From Streptomyces cavernae (GTDB lineage: Bacteria > Actinomycetota > Actinomycetes > Streptomycetales > Streptomycetaceae), in the NCBI RefSeq assembly GCF_004023625.1, contig NZ_RPDJ01000016.1, forward strand, positions 186,001 through 250,000: 64,000 nt of DNA, given 5' to 3'. The notes beneath the pieces are model-generated. The model saw only the letters and a list, made by a program, of their open reading frames with translations, was not told the origin of the DNA and ran no database searches. The translations under genes were made by a program, and so were the position numbers. The stretch's first letter is position 1, and each line of letters opens with the position of its first letter. Of the stretch, positions 26,435 through 34,643 are shown piece by piece.

Positions 26435-26890
26435 TCAGATGAGCTCGGTGACGCTGCCGCCGGCGGCGGTGATCTTCTCCTTGGCGGAGCCGGAGACGGC
26501 GTCGACCGTCACCTGCAGCGCCACGGAGATCTCGCCCTGACCGAGGACCTTGACCAGGCTGTTCTTGCGAACGGCGCCCTTGGCCACGAGCGACTCGACG
26601 GTGACCTCGCCACCCTCGGGGTACAGCGCGGCCAGCTTGTCGAGGTTCACGACCTGGTACTCGGTCTTGAACGGGTTCTTGAAGCCCTTCAGCTTCGGGA
26701 GGCGCATGTGCAGCGGCATCTGGCCGCCCTCGAAGCGCTCCGGAACCTGGTAGCGGGCCTTGGTGCCCTTGGTACCACGACCGGCCGTCTTACCCTTCGA
26801 CGCCTCACCACGACCGACACGGGTCTTGGCGGTCTTGGCGCCCGGGGCGGGACGGAGGTTGTGGATCCTGAGCGGGTTCTGCTCCGCCAT
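26435..26890 (-). CDS. rplO: 50S ribosomal protein L15
   Basis: Late-assembly large-subunit protein. The 151-aa product has the Gly/Lys-rich N-terminus RVGRGEASKGKTAGRGTKG and the C-terminal VTVDAVSGSAKEKITAAGGS. It starts 2 nt after rpmD and is the last gene before the secY hairpin. Confidence 0.97.
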   Translation of the reverse strand: MAEQNPLRIHNLRPAPGAKTAKTRVGRGEASKGKTAGRGTKGTKARYQVPERFEGGQMPLHMRLPKLKGFKNPFKTEYQVVNLDKLAALYPEGGEVTVESLVAKGAVRKNSLVKVLGQGEISVALQVTVDAVSGSAKEKITAAGGSVTELI

Positions 26891-26892
26891 GA

Positions 26893-27075
26893 TCAGTCGA
26901 CCTCCTCGACCGTCACGAGGTGGCGGACGGTGTGCACCATGCCGCGGAACTCGGGACGGTCCTCCTTGACGACCACGTCGTTGACCCTCTTCAGGCCAAG
27001 CGAGCGAAGGGTCTCACGGTGGTTCTGCTTGCTGCCGATGTACGACTTCACCTGCGTGATCTTGAGCTGTGCCAT
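26893..27075 (-). CDS. rpmD: 50S ribosomal protein L30
   Basis: Start at the ATG at 27075 gives 60 aa (MAQLKITQVKSYIGSKQNHR), the normal L30 size; the longer frame extends into rpsE and is rejected. The signature RETLRSLGLKRVNDVV is present. It begins 1 nt after the rpsE stop. Confidence 0.96.
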   Translation of the reverse strand: MAQLKITQVKSYIGSKQNHRETLRSLGLKRVNDVVVKEDRPEFRGMVHTVRHLVTVEEVD

Positions 27076-27076
27076 G

Positions 27077-27682
27077 TCAGACACCAGCCCCGGCACGCGC
27101 ACGCAGCAGAGCCGCGGGGGCGACGTCCTCGAGCGGCAGACCACGGCGGGCCGCGATCTCCTCGGGACGCTGCAGACCCTTCAGGGCCTCCACGGTCGCG
27201 TGCACGATGTTGATCGCGTTGTCGGAGCCGAGCGACTTCGACAGGACGTCGTGGATACCGGCGCACTCGAGCACGGCACGCACCGGGCCACCGGCGATAA
27301 CACCGGTACCGGGCGACGCGGGCTTGAGCAGCACGACACCGGCAGCCTTCTCACCCTGAATCGGGTGCGGGATGGTGCCCTGGATCCGGGGGACCTTGAA
27401 GAAGTGCTTCTTGGCCTCCTCAACGCCCTTGGCGATGGCGGCCGGCACCTCCTTGGCCTTGCCGTATCCGACACCCACGGTGCCGTCACCGTCGCCCACC
27501 ACGACCAGCGCGGTGAAGCTGAAGCGACGACCACCCTTCACAACCTTGGCGACGCGGTTGATCGCGACGACGCGCTCAACGTACGCGGTCTTCTCGGCGG
27601 CAGCTGCGCCGCCGTCACGGCCCTTCCGGTCCCGCCGCTCGCCGCCACCGGCACCGCCACCGCGGCGCTGGGGTCCAGCCAT
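27077..27682 (-). CDS. rpsE: 30S ribosomal protein S5
   Basis: Small-subunit protein involved in decoding accuracy and helicase activity at the mRNA entry. The 201-aa product has a Gly/Arg-rich N-terminal extension of about 40 residues, then the double-stranded-RNA-like domain (EKTAYVERVVAINRVAKVVKGGRRF) and the C-terminal S5 domain with GTGVIAGGPVRAVLECAGI. Confidence 0.97.
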   Translation of the reverse strand: MAGPQRRGGGAGGGERRDRKGRDGGAAAAEKTAYVERVVAINRVAKVVKGGRRFSFTALVVVGDGDGTVGVGYGKAKEVPAAIAKGVEEAKKHFFKVPRIQGTIPHPIQGEKAAGVVLLKPASPGTGVIAGGPVRAVLECAGIHDVLSKSLGSDNAINIVHATVEALKGLQRPEEIAARRGLPLEDVAPAALLRARAGAGV

Positions 27683-27718
27683 TGGATTACCTCTCTCTTT
27701 CCGCTAGCTACAAGCGGC

Positions 27719-28099
27719 TCAGAACTTGAGCCCGGCTTCGCGGGCGGCGTCGGCGAGAGCCGCGATGCGACCCGCGTACCGGTTACCACCACGGTCGAAC
27801 ACGACGGCCTCGACGCCCGCGGCCTTGGCACGCTCGGCGACCAGGGCGCCGACCTTGCCGGCCTGCGCGGACTTCTCGCCCTCGCCGCGGATCGACGCGT
27901 CCAGGGTCGACGCCGACGCCAGGGTGTGACCCTTGATGTCGTCGATGACCTGGGCCACGATGTGGCGGTTCGAGCGCGTCACGACCAGGCGGGGACGCTC
28001 GGCCGTGCCGGAGACCTTCTTGCGGATCCGGATGTGGCGGCGCTTGATCGCGGCGCGCTTGTAGGCGTCACCCTTGGCGATCTTCGTACCGTATGCCAT
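27719..28099 (-). CDS. rplR: 50S ribosomal protein L18
   Basis: 5S rRNA-binding protein of the central protuberance. The 126-aa product carries RHIRIRKKVSGTAERPRLVVTRSNRHI and ends DRGGNRYAGRIAALADAAREAGLKF, both standard. It lies 3 nt after rplF. Confidence 0.97.
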   Translation of the reverse strand: MAYGTKIAKGDAYKRAAIKRRHIRIRKKVSGTAERPRLVVTRSNRHIVAQVIDDIKGHTLASASTLDASIRGEGEKSAQAGKVGALVAERAKAAGVEAVVFDRGGNRYAGRIAALADAAREAGLKF

Positions 28100-28102
28100 G
28101 GC

Positions 28103-28642
28103 TTACTTACCCGCCTTTCCGACCTTGCGGCGGATGACTTCGCCCTCGTACTTGACGCCCTTGGCCTTGTACGGGTCGGGCTTGCGGAGCTTGCGGATGT
28201 TGGCCGCGACCTCGCCGACCTTCTGCTTGTCGATGCCCTCGACCGAGAACCGGGTCGGAGCCTCGACCTTGAAGGTGATGCCCTCAGGGGCCTCGACGGT
28301 GATCGGGTGGCTGTAGCCGAGCGCGAACTCGAGGTTCGAACCCTTGGCCTGCACGCGGTAACCGACACCGCTGATCTCGAGCTTCTTCACGTAACCCTGG
28401 GTCACGCCGGTGATCATGTTCGCCACCAGCGTGCGGGACAGGCCGTGCAGGGCCTTGTTCTGACGCTCGTCGTTGGGGCGGGTGACGTTCAGGACGCCGT
28501 CCTCACCCTTGGCGATCTCGATCGGCGCCGCGACGGTGTGGGTCAGCGAGCCCTTGGGGCCCTTGACCGAGACCGTACGGCCGTCGATGGTGACGTCCAC
28601 GCCGGCGGGAACCGTGATGGGGAGCTTGCCAATACGCGACAT
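28103..28642 (-). CDS. rplF: 50S ribosomal protein L6
   Basis: Large-subunit protein near the factor-binding site. The 179-aa product shows MSRIGKLPITVPAGVDV and the C-terminal L6 signature KLRKPDPYKAKGVKYEGE. It lies 24 nt after rpsH. Confidence 0.97.
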   Translation of the reverse strand: MSRIGKLPITVPAGVDVTIDGRTVSVKGPKGSLTHTVAAPIEIAKGEDGVLNVTRPNDERQNKALHGLSRTLVANMITGVTQGYVKKLEISGVGYRVQAKGSNLEFALGYSHPITVEAPEGITFKVEAPTRFSVEGIDKQKVGEVAANIRKLRKPDPYKAKGVKYEGEVIRRKVGKAGK

Positions 28643-28666
28643 AGCTGTTTCCTCCGTTCCCTTCCG

Positions 28667-29065
28667 CTACCAGACGTAGGCGAGGACTTCCCCACCCACG
28701 CCCTTCTTGCCGGCCTGCTTGTCGGTGAGGAGCCCGTGCGACGTGGAGATGATCGCCACGCCGAGGCCGCCGAGCACCTTCGGCAGGTTGGTGGACTTCG
28801 CGTACACCCGGAGACCGGGCTTGGAGATCCGCTTGATGCCCGCGATGGAGCGCTCACGGTTGGGGCCGAACTTCAGCTCCAGGACGAGGTTCTTGCCGAC
28901 CTCGGCGTCCTCGACCTTCCAGCCCGTGATGAAGCCCTCCTGCTGGAGGATCTCCGCGATGTGCGACTTGATCTTCGATGCCGGCATCGTCACGGAGTCG
29001 TGGTATGCCGAGTTCGCGTTCCGCAGACGCGTAAGCATGTCTGCGATCGGATCAGTCATGGTCAT
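28667..29065 (-). CDS. rpsH: 30S ribosomal protein S8
   Basis: Central-domain 16S rRNA-binding protein and, in E. coli, the translational repressor of the spc operon. The ATG at 29065 gives 132 aa (MTMTDPIADMLTRLRN); the second Met is also possible and longer frames are unsupported. The C-terminal signature GVAIISTSHGLLTDKQA and the ending GGEVLAYVW are present. A 211-nt gap separates it from rpsZ; it holds no gene and only a small 5-bp hairpin near 29177. Confidence 0.96.
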   Translation of the reverse strand: MTMTDPIADMLTRLRNANSAYHDSVTMPASKIKSHIAEILQQEGFITGWKVEDAEVGKNLVLELKFGPNRERSIAGIKRISKPGLRVYAKSTNLPKVLGGLGVAIISTSHGLLTDKQAGKKGVGGEVLAYVW

Positions 29066-29276
29066 GAATTGGCCTTCGGCCTCTCTCGCCGGGGTTTCCT
29101 GGTGCGCCATCCCTCTCCCCGATCCGAGACGGGACGGGTGCGGCGCGGTGGACCTACGGCGTAGTAAGTCGTCTGGGCGTCAGGCGCCCAACCCTCCTAG
29201 CCTAAGCCATGGAGGGCGGGGCACCTGACCGAGCCCTTTACTTACCGAGAGCTTCCGGGATCCCGAATTACCGGGA

Positions 29277-29462
29277 TTACCAGGAGCTCTTGGTGACGCC
29301 CGGCAGCTCGCCACGGTGAGCCATCTCACGAAGGCACACGCGGCAGAGGCCGAACTTGCGGTAGACGGAGTGCGGACGGCCACACCGCTGGCAGCGGGTG
29401 TAGCCGCGCACGGCGAACTTCGGCTTACGAGCAGCCTTCGCGATCAGAGCCTTCTTCGCCAT
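29277..29462 (-). CDS. rpsZ: 30S ribosomal protein S14 type Z (zinc form)
   Basis: A 61-aa S14 with two CxxC pairs (CQRCGRPH and CRVCLREM), the zinc-binding short form. The start ATG at 29462 follows a GGAGG-type site; the longer frame upstream is an extension into rplE. Organisms with this gene often keep a longer zinc-free paralogue for zinc limitation (family knowledge). It is 5 nt after rplE. Confidence 0.96.
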   Translation of the reverse strand: MAKKALIAKAARKPKFAVRGYTRCQRCGRPHSVYRKFGLCRVCLREMAHRGELPGVTKSSW

Positions 29463-29467
29463 CTCGC

Positions 29468-30028
29468 TCACGCCTCCTTGAACGGGAAGCCGAGGTGACG
29501 GAGAAGGGCGCGGCCCTCTTCGTCGTTGGTCGCCGTGGTGACCACGGTGATGTCCATACCCCGGACACGGTCGATCTTGTCCTGGTCGATCTCGTGGAAC
29601 ATGACCTGCTCCGTGAGACCGAAGGTGTAGTTGCCACGGCCGTCGAACTGCTTGGGGGACAGACCACGGAAGTCGCGGATGCGCGGCAGCGCGAGCGACA
29701 GGGTGCGGTCCAGGAACTCCCACATGCGGTCGCCACGGAGCGTGACGTGGGCACCGATCGGCTGGCCCTCACGCAGCTTGAACTGCGCGATGGACTTGCG
29801 GGCCTTGGTGACGGCCGGCTTCTGACCGGTGATCGTGGTGAGGTCGCGGATGGCGCCCTCGATCAGCTTGGAGTCGCGGGCGGCGTCGCCCACACCCATG
29901 TTGACCACGATCTTGACGAGGCCCGGCACCTGCATGATGTTCTCGTACTGGAACTGCTCACGCAGCTTGCCGATGATCTCCTCGCGGTACTTCGTCTTCA
30001 GGCGCGGAGTGATGGTGGTGGTCGTCAT
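29468..30028 (-). CDS. rplE: 50S ribosomal protein L5
   Basis: 5S rRNA-binding protein of the central protuberance that also touches P-site tRNA. The 186-aa product contains the signature VPGLVKIVVNMGVGDAARDSK and ends EGRALLRHLGFPFKEA. Its start shares one base with the rplX stop. Confidence 0.97.
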   Translation of the reverse strand: MTTTTITPRLKTKYREEIIGKLREQFQYENIMQVPGLVKIVVNMGVGDAARDSKLIEGAIRDLTTITGQKPAVTKARKSIAQFKLREGQPIGAHVTLRGDRMWEFLDRTLSLALPRIRDFRGLSPKQFDGRGNYTFGLTEQVMFHEIDQDKIDRVRGMDITVVTTATNDEEGRALLRHLGFPFKEA

Positions 30029-30351
30029 CAGATGTCCTCACCAGTCCGCTTGGCAACGCGGATCTTGTTGCCTTCGTCGTCGAAGCGGTAACCGACGCGG
30101 GTCACGACCTTCTTGCCGTCCTTCTCCACGACCAGCTGAACGTTGCTGACGTGGATGGGGGCCTCGGTGGTCACGATCCCGCCGGCCTGCGAACCCTTGG
30201 CGGTCGGGCCGGCCTTGGTGTGCTTCTTGACCCGGTTGACACCCTCGACCAGGACGCGCTCGTCGCGCGGGTAAGCGGCAATGACCTTGCCCTGCTTGCC
30301 CTTGTCCTTACCGGTGATGACCTGGACCAGGTCGCCCTTCTTGATCTTCAT
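30028..30351 (-). CDS. rplX: 50S ribosomal protein L24
   Basis: Assembly-initiating large-subunit protein. The 107-aa product begins with the KOW motif MKIKKGDLVQVITGKDKGKQ and continues to the internal loop KKHTKAGPTAKGSQAGG. It lies 2 nt after rplN and overlaps rplE by one base. Confidence 0.97.
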   Translation of the reverse strand: MKIKKGDLVQVITGKDKGKQGKVIAAYPRDERVLVEGVNRVKKHTKAGPTAKGSQAGGIVTTEAPIHVSNVQLVVEKDGKKVVTRVGYRFDDEGNKIRVAKRTGEDI

Positions 30352-30353
30352 GC

Positions 30354-30722
30354 TTACAGCACCTCCGGCGCGAGCGAGATGATCTTCATGAACTTCTTCT
30401 CGCGCAGCTCACGGCCGACCGGGCCGAAGATACGGGTGCCGCGAGGGTCGCCGTCGTTCTTGAGAATGACGGCGGCGTTCTCGTCGAAGCGGATGTACGA
30501 GCCGTCCGGACGGCGGCGCTCCTTGACGGTGCGAACGATGACCGCCTTGACGACGTCACCCTTCTTCACGTTGCCACCGGGGATCGCGTCCTTGACGGTG
30601 GCGACGATGACGTCACCGATGCCCGCGTAGCGGCGACCGGAGCCACCGAGCACACGGATGCAAAGGATTTCCTTCGCACCAGTGTTGTCGGCGACACGCA
30701 GTCGCGACTCCTGCTGGATCAC
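30354..30722 (-). CDS. rplN: 50S ribosomal protein L14
   Basis: Large-subunit protein at the intersubunit interface. The 122-aa length is invariant in the family. It opens MIQQESRLRVADNTGAKEI and ends RELREKKFMKIISLAPEVL. A 182-nt spacer with a GC-rich repeat hairpin separates it from rpsQ, marking the S10/spc boundary. Confidence 0.97.
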   Translation of the reverse strand: MIQQESRLRVADNTGAKEILCIRVLGGSGRRYAGIGDVIVATVKDAIPGGNVKKGDVVKAVIVRTVKERRRPDGSYIRFDENAAVILKNDGDPRGTRIFGPVGRELREKKFMKIISLAPEVL

Positions 30723-30851
30723 GTCTATCTCCTGGTTGTCTGCCGGTTCCCGCAGGGCCCTTTCGGACGAACCTGCGAGCCTGGCGGAACTGTCCTGCGG
30801 ATGGTCCCCGCAGGAATTACAGGCCGGGGCCCGCCCCGCCGACCCGGGGGT

Positions 30852-30870
30852 CTGGGGGCGGAGCCCCCAG
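30852..30870 (-). terminator. GC-rich hairpin repeat at the S10/spc operon boundary
   Basis: Perfect 8-bp stem (CTGGGGGC / GCCCCCAG) with a 3-nt loop, set in a G-rich patch (30828-30900) of the sort scattered through many Streptomyces intergenic regions. It may terminate, attenuate or stabilise the transcript between rpsQ and rplN. Confidence 0.55.
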
Positions 30871-30904
30871 CGGGGGTCAGCGGGGGCTCAGGGCCCCCGC
30901 TTGA

Positions 30905-31192
30905 TTACTTCGCCTTCTCGAGGATCTCGACGACGCGCCAGCGCTTGGTCGCGGACAGCGGCCGGGTCTCCATCAGGAGGACGCGGTCGCCGACACCCGC
31001 GGCGTTCTGCTCGTCGTGTGCCTTGAGCTTGTTGGTACGGCGGATGACCTTGCCGTACAGCGCGTGCTTCACGCGGTCCTCGACAGCGACGACGACGGTC
31101 TTGTCCATCTTGTCGCTGACGACGAGACCCTCACGGGTCTTGCGTGCGCCGCGCGCCTCGGTCGTCTCTTCAGTCACATTGCTCTCGCTCAT
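30905..31192 (-). CDS. rpsQ: 30S ribosomal protein S17
   Basis: Primary 16S rRNA-binding protein. The 95-aa product has the signature VSDKMDKTVVVAVEDRVKH and GDRVLLMETRPLSATKRWR, preceded by a short acidic extension. Its start shares one base with the rpmC stop (TGATG arrangement). Confidence 0.97.
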   Translation of the reverse strand: MSESNVTEETTEARGARKTREGLVVSDKMDKTVVVAVEDRVKHALYGKVIRRTNKLKAHDEQNAAGVGDRVLLMETRPLSATKRWRVVEILEKAK

Positions 31193-31416
31193 CAGGCGCT
31201 CTCCACCGTCTCGATGCCCAGCTCACGCTCGCGCATCAGGGTGTAGATCCGCGCGATGTCCTTGCGGACCGCCTTGAGACGGCCGTGGTTCTCGAGCTGT
31301 CCGGTCGCCGCCTGGAAGCGGAGGTTGAACAGCTCTTCCTTGGCCTCGCGGAGCTTGTTGAGGAGCTCCTCGTTGCCCAGCTCGCGCAGCTCGGACGCCT
31401 TGGTACCGGCCGACAT
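31192..31416 (-). CDS. rpmC: 50S ribosomal protein L29
   Basis: Tunnel-exit protein that helps dock trigger factor and SRP. Start at the ATG at 31416 gives 74 aa (MSAGTKASELRELGNEELL) with the signature KAVRKDIARIYTLMRER; a GTG one codon upstream is less likely. The ATG overlaps the rplP stop by one base. Confidence 0.96.
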   Translation of the reverse strand: MSAGTKASELRELGNEELLNKLREAKEELFNLRFQAATGQLENHGRLKAVRKDIARIYTLMRERELGIETVESA

Positions 31417-31835
31417 CACGCTTCACCTGCCTCGCGCTTGACGATCTTGCACTTCATCGGCAGCTTGTGAGCCGCACGGGTCAGGGCCTCGCGCGCGATC
31501 TTCTCGTTCGGGAAGGACAGTTCGAACATCACCCGTCCGGGCTTGACGTTCGCGACCCACCACTCCGGCGAACCCTTACCGGAACCCATGCGGGTCTCGG
31601 CAGGCTTCTTGGTCAGCGGGCGGTCCGGGTAGATGTTGATCCAGACCTTGCCGCCACGCTTGATGTGACGGGTCATGGCAATACGAGCCGCCTCGATCTG
31701 GCGGTTCGTCACATAGGCCGGGGTGAGCGCCTGGATGCCGTACTCACCGAACGCAACCTGCGTACCGCCCTTGGCAGCGCCGCTGCGCTTCGGGTGGTGC
31801 TGCTTGCGGTGCTTGACCCTACGGGGGATCAGCAT
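31416..31835 (-). CDS. rplP: 50S ribosomal protein L16
   Basis: Large-subunit protein that helps position A-site tRNA. The 139-aa product opens MLIPRRVKHRKQHHPKRSG and contains RIAMTRHIKRGGKVWI and RMGSGKGSPEWWVA, both L16 signatures. It lies 5 nt after rpsC. Confidence 0.97.
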   Translation of the reverse strand: MLIPRRVKHRKQHHPKRSGAAKGGTQVAFGEYGIQALTPAYVTNRQIEAARIAMTRHIKRGGKVWINIYPDRPLTKKPAETRMGSGKGSPEWWVANVKPGRVMFELSFPNEKIAREALTRAAHKLPMKCKIVKREAGEA

Positions 31836-31840
31836 TTCGG

Positions 31841-32668
31841 TCAGGCCTCCGTTCCGGTGCTCTCAGCCGGAGCGGCGGCGGGAGCGTCGGCCTTGGGGGC
31901 CTCGGCAGCCGGAGCCTGCTGCGGCTTGCGACCGCGACCGCCACGCTCGCCACCGCGGCCACCACGGGCCGGGCGGTCGGCACCGCCACGGGCCGGACGG
32001 TTGCCGGCGCGGGCAGCGGCGTTCTCGGCGCGGACCTCGGCGATGTTCTTGACGTCGCCCTTGTAGATCCAGACCTTCACACCGATGCGGCCGAAGGTCG
32101 TCTTGGCCTCGAAGAAGCCGTAGTCCACGTTCGCGCGGAGCGTGTGCAGGGGCACACGGCCCTCGCGGTAGAACTCCGAGCGGGACATCTCGGCGCCGCC
32201 GAGGCGGCCACCGCACTGGATCTTGATGCCCTTGGCGCCCGCCTTCATCGCCGACTGCATGCTCTTGCGCATGGCGCGGCGGAAGGAGACGCGGGAGGAG
32301 AGCTGCTCGGCAACGGCCTGGGCCACGAGCTGAGCGTCCGTCTCGGGGTTCTTGACCTCGAGGATGTTCAGCTGGACCTGCTTGCCCGTGAGCTTCTCGA
32401 GGTCGCCGCGGATGCGGTCGGCCTCGGCGCCACGGCGGCCGATGACGATGCCCGGACGCGCGGTGTGGATGTCCACGCGGACGCGGTCACGGGTGCGCTC
32501 GATCTCGACCTTGGAGATGCCGGCGCGCTCCATGCCGGACGTCATCATCCGACGGATGGCGACGTCTTCCTTGACGTAGTCCTTGTACAGCTTGTCGGCG
32601 TACCAACGCGACTTGAAGTCGGTCGTGACACCGAGCCGGAACCCATGCGGGTTTACCTTCTGGCCCAT
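31841..32668 (-). CDS. rpsC: 30S ribosomal protein S3
   Basis: Lines the mRNA entry channel and has helicase activity with S4 and S5. The 275-aa product has the KH domain (GIVIGRRGAEADRIRGDLEKL) and the C-terminal S3 domain (GGRLGGAEMSRSEFYREGRVPL), then a 60-residue Arg/Gly/Ala-rich tail common in actinobacteria. Its start shares one base with the rplV stop. Confidence 0.97.
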   Translation of the reverse strand: MGQKVNPHGFRLGVTTDFKSRWYADKLYKDYVKEDVAIRRMMTSGMERAGISKVEIERTRDRVRVDIHTARPGIVIGRRGAEADRIRGDLEKLTGKQVQLNILEVKNPETDAQLVAQAVAEQLSSRVSFRRAMRKSMQSAMKAGAKGIKIQCGGRLGGAEMSRSEFYREGRVPLHTLRANVDYGFFEAKTTFGRIGVKVWIYKGDVKNIAEVRAENAAARAGNRPARGGADRPARGGRGGERGGRGRKPQQAPAAEAPKADAPAAAPAESTGTEA

Positions 32669-33015
32669 TACCGGGTTCCTTCCTTGCTGCTGACGACCAC
32701 GGTGATGTGGCTGGTCCGCTTGCGGATCCGGTAGGCGCGGCCCTGGGCACGCGGACGGAACCGCTTCAGGGTCGGGCCCTCATCGACGTAGGCCTCGGAG
32801 ATGAAGAGGCTGTCGACATCGGTGTGGTCGTAGTTGTGCGCGGCGTTGGCGATGGCGCTGTCCAGCACCTTGCCGACCGGCACGCTCGCGGCCTGCGGGG
32901 CGAAACGCAGGACCGCCTGAGCCTCCGCGGCGTCCATGCCACGGATGAGGTCCACCACGCGGCGGGCCTTCATGGGCGTGACGCGGATGTACCGCGCCTG
33001 GGCCCTGGCTTCCAT
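32668..33015 (-). CDS. rplV: 50S ribosomal protein L22
   Basis: Its beta-hairpin lines the peptide exit tunnel. The ATG at 33015 gives 115 aa (MEARAQARYIRVTPMKARRV), matching Streptomyces L22; the ten extra residues of the longer frame are rejected. The tunnel hairpin region GPTLKRFRPRAQGRAYRI, a site of macrolide-resistance changes in other bacteria, has the ordinary sequence. Confidence 0.96.
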   Translation of the reverse strand: MEARAQARYIRVTPMKARRVVDLIRGMDAAEAQAVLRFAPQAASVPVGKVLDSAIANAAHNYDHTDVDSLFISEAYVDEGPTLKRFRPRAQGRAYRIRKRTSHITVVVSSKEGTR

Positions 33016-33057
33016 GGTTGTCCTTCCAGTGTCTGTCATGGTCATTCCACCCCGCGC

Positions 33058-33339
33058 TTAGCGGCGCTTCGACTTCCGGTCGTCCTTGACGTGACCCCGG
33101 AAGGTGCGCGTCGGCGAGAACTCGCCGAGCTTGTGGCCGACCATCGACTCGGTGACAAACACCGGAATGTGGGTCTTGCCGTTGTGCACCGCGATCGTGT
33201 GACCCAGCATGGCCGGGATGATCATCGAGCGACGGGACCAGGTCTTGATGACGTTCTTGGTGCCGGCTTCGTTCTGGGCGTCCACCTTCTTGATCAGGTG
33301 GTCGTCGACGAAGGGCCCCTTCTTGAGACTGCGCGGCAT
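33058..33339 (-). CDS. rpsS: 30S ribosomal protein S19
   Basis: Small-subunit head protein that pairs with S13. The 93-aa product opens MPRSLKKGPFVDDHLIKKVD and carries MVGHKLGEFSPTRTFRGH. It lies 12 nt after rplB. Confidence 0.97.
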   Translation of the reverse strand: MPRSLKKGPFVDDHLIKKVDAQNEAGTKNVIKTWSRRSMIIPAMLGHTIAVHNGKTHIPVFVTESMVGHKLGEFSPTRTFRGHVKDDRKSKRR

Positions 33340-33351
33340 CTAAACCCGCTC

Positions 33352-34188
33352 CTAGCGCTTCTTGTTCGTCTTGCGGCGGCGGACGATGTACTTGTTCGAA
33401 GCCTTCTTCGGCGAACGAGTACGACCTTCCTTCTGACCCCAGGGGCTGACCGGGTGGCGACCACCGGAGGTCTTGCCCTCACCACCACCGTGCGGGTGGT
33501 CAACCGGGTTCATCGCCACACCGCGAACGGTCGGGCGGACGCCCAGCCAGCGCTTGCGGCCGGCCTTGCCCCAGTTGATGTTGCTCTGCTCGGCGTTGCC
33601 GACCTCACCGACGGTGGCGCGGCAGCGCACGTCGACCAGACGGATCTCACCGGACGGCATGCGGAGGTGGGCCATCGAGCCCTCCTTCGCGAGCAGCTGC
33701 ACGGAGGCACCGGCGGAGCGCGCGAACTTGGCGCCGCCACCGGGACGGATCTCGATCGCGTGGATCGTGGTACCGACCGGGATGTTGCGCAGCGCCAGGT
33801 TGTTGCCCGGCTTGATGTCGGCCCCGGGACCGTTCTCCACCCGGTCGCCCTGCTGCAGGTTGCGCGGGGCGAGGATGTAGCGCTTCTCGCCGTCCGCGTA
33901 GTGCAGCAGCGCGATGCGCGCGGTGCGGTTGGGGTCGTACTCGATGTGCGCGACCTTCGCCGGCACGCCGTCCTTGTCGTGACGACGGAAGTCGATCACG
34001 CGGTAGGCGCGCTTGTGGCCGCCGCCCTGGTGGCGGACGGTCACACGACCCGAGTTGTTACGGCCGCCCTTGCTGTGCAGGGGGCGGACCAGCGACTTCT
34101 CCGGCGTGGACCGCGTGACCTCGACGAAGTCGGCGACGCTGGAGCCACGACGGCCCGGAGTCGTCGGCTTGTACTTGCGGATACCCAT
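33352..34188 (-). CDS. rplB: 50S ribosomal protein L2
   Basis: Needed for subunit association and peptidyl transfer. The 278-aa product has the conserved C-terminal signature RGVAMNPVDHPHGGGEGKT with the functionally important His, and the N-terminal OB-like domain with YRVIDFRRHDKDGVPA. It lies 38 nt after rplW. Confidence 0.98.
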   Translation of the reverse strand: MGIRKYKPTTPGRRGSSVADFVEVTRSTPEKSLVRPLHSKGGRNNSGRVTVRHQGGGHKRAYRVIDFRRHDKDGVPAKVAHIEYDPNRTARIALLHYADGEKRYILAPRNLQQGDRVENGPGADIKPGNNLALRNIPVGTTIHAIEIRPGGGAKFARSAGASVQLLAKEGSMAHLRMPSGEIRLVDVRCRATVGEVGNAEQSNINWGKAGRKRWLGVRPTVRGVAMNPVDHPHGGGEGKTSGGRHPVSPWGQKEGRTRSPKKASNKYIVRRRKTNKKR

Positions 34189-34226
34189 TTCTCAGTCCTC
34201 GTCCGATATCGGACCAGGGCGCTCCG

Positions 34227-34643
34227 TTAGGAGGCCTGGCCGAAGATGTCGATACGGTCGCCCTCGGCGAGGGTCACGATCGCGCGCTTGCTGTCCGCAC
34301 GCTTGCCGAAGCCGGTGCGGGTGCGCTTGCGCTTGCCCTGGCGGTTGATCGTGTTGACCCCGGTGACCTTGACCGAGAAGACCGCCTGGACGGCCTCCTT
34401 GATCTGGGTCTTGTTGGCACGCGGGTCGACGATGAACGTGTACTTGTTCTCGTCGAGGAGCGCGTAGCTCTTCTCGGACACGACCGGCTTCAGCAGGACG
34501 TCACGGGGGTCCGTGTACGCCTTGCTCGCCGGGGTGACGACGGTGTTCTTGCCCTCGGTGGCGTGGCGACGCGCCTTGGCGACGCGCGCGGCCTTGGCGG
34601 CCTTGGCCGCCTTCGAGGCGATGCTGGGGTGACGCGTAGCCAT
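34227..34643 (-). CDS. rplW: 50S ribosomal protein L23
   Basis: Main docking site of trigger factor and SRP at the tunnel exit. The ATG at 34643 gives 138 aa: an Ala/Lys-rich N-terminal extension of about 45 residues (ASKAAKAAKAARVAKARR), then the L23 fold (PRDVLLKPVVSEKSYALLDE). Its start overlaps the rplD stop by one base; the longer frame reads into rplD. Confidence 0.96.
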   Translation of the reverse strand: MATRHPSIASKAAKAAKAARVAKARRHATEGKNTVVTPASKAYTDPRDVLLKPVVSEKSYALLDENKYTFIVDPRANKTQIKEAVQAVFSVKVTGVNTINRQGKRKRTRTGFGKRADSKRAIVTLAEGDRIDIFGQAS

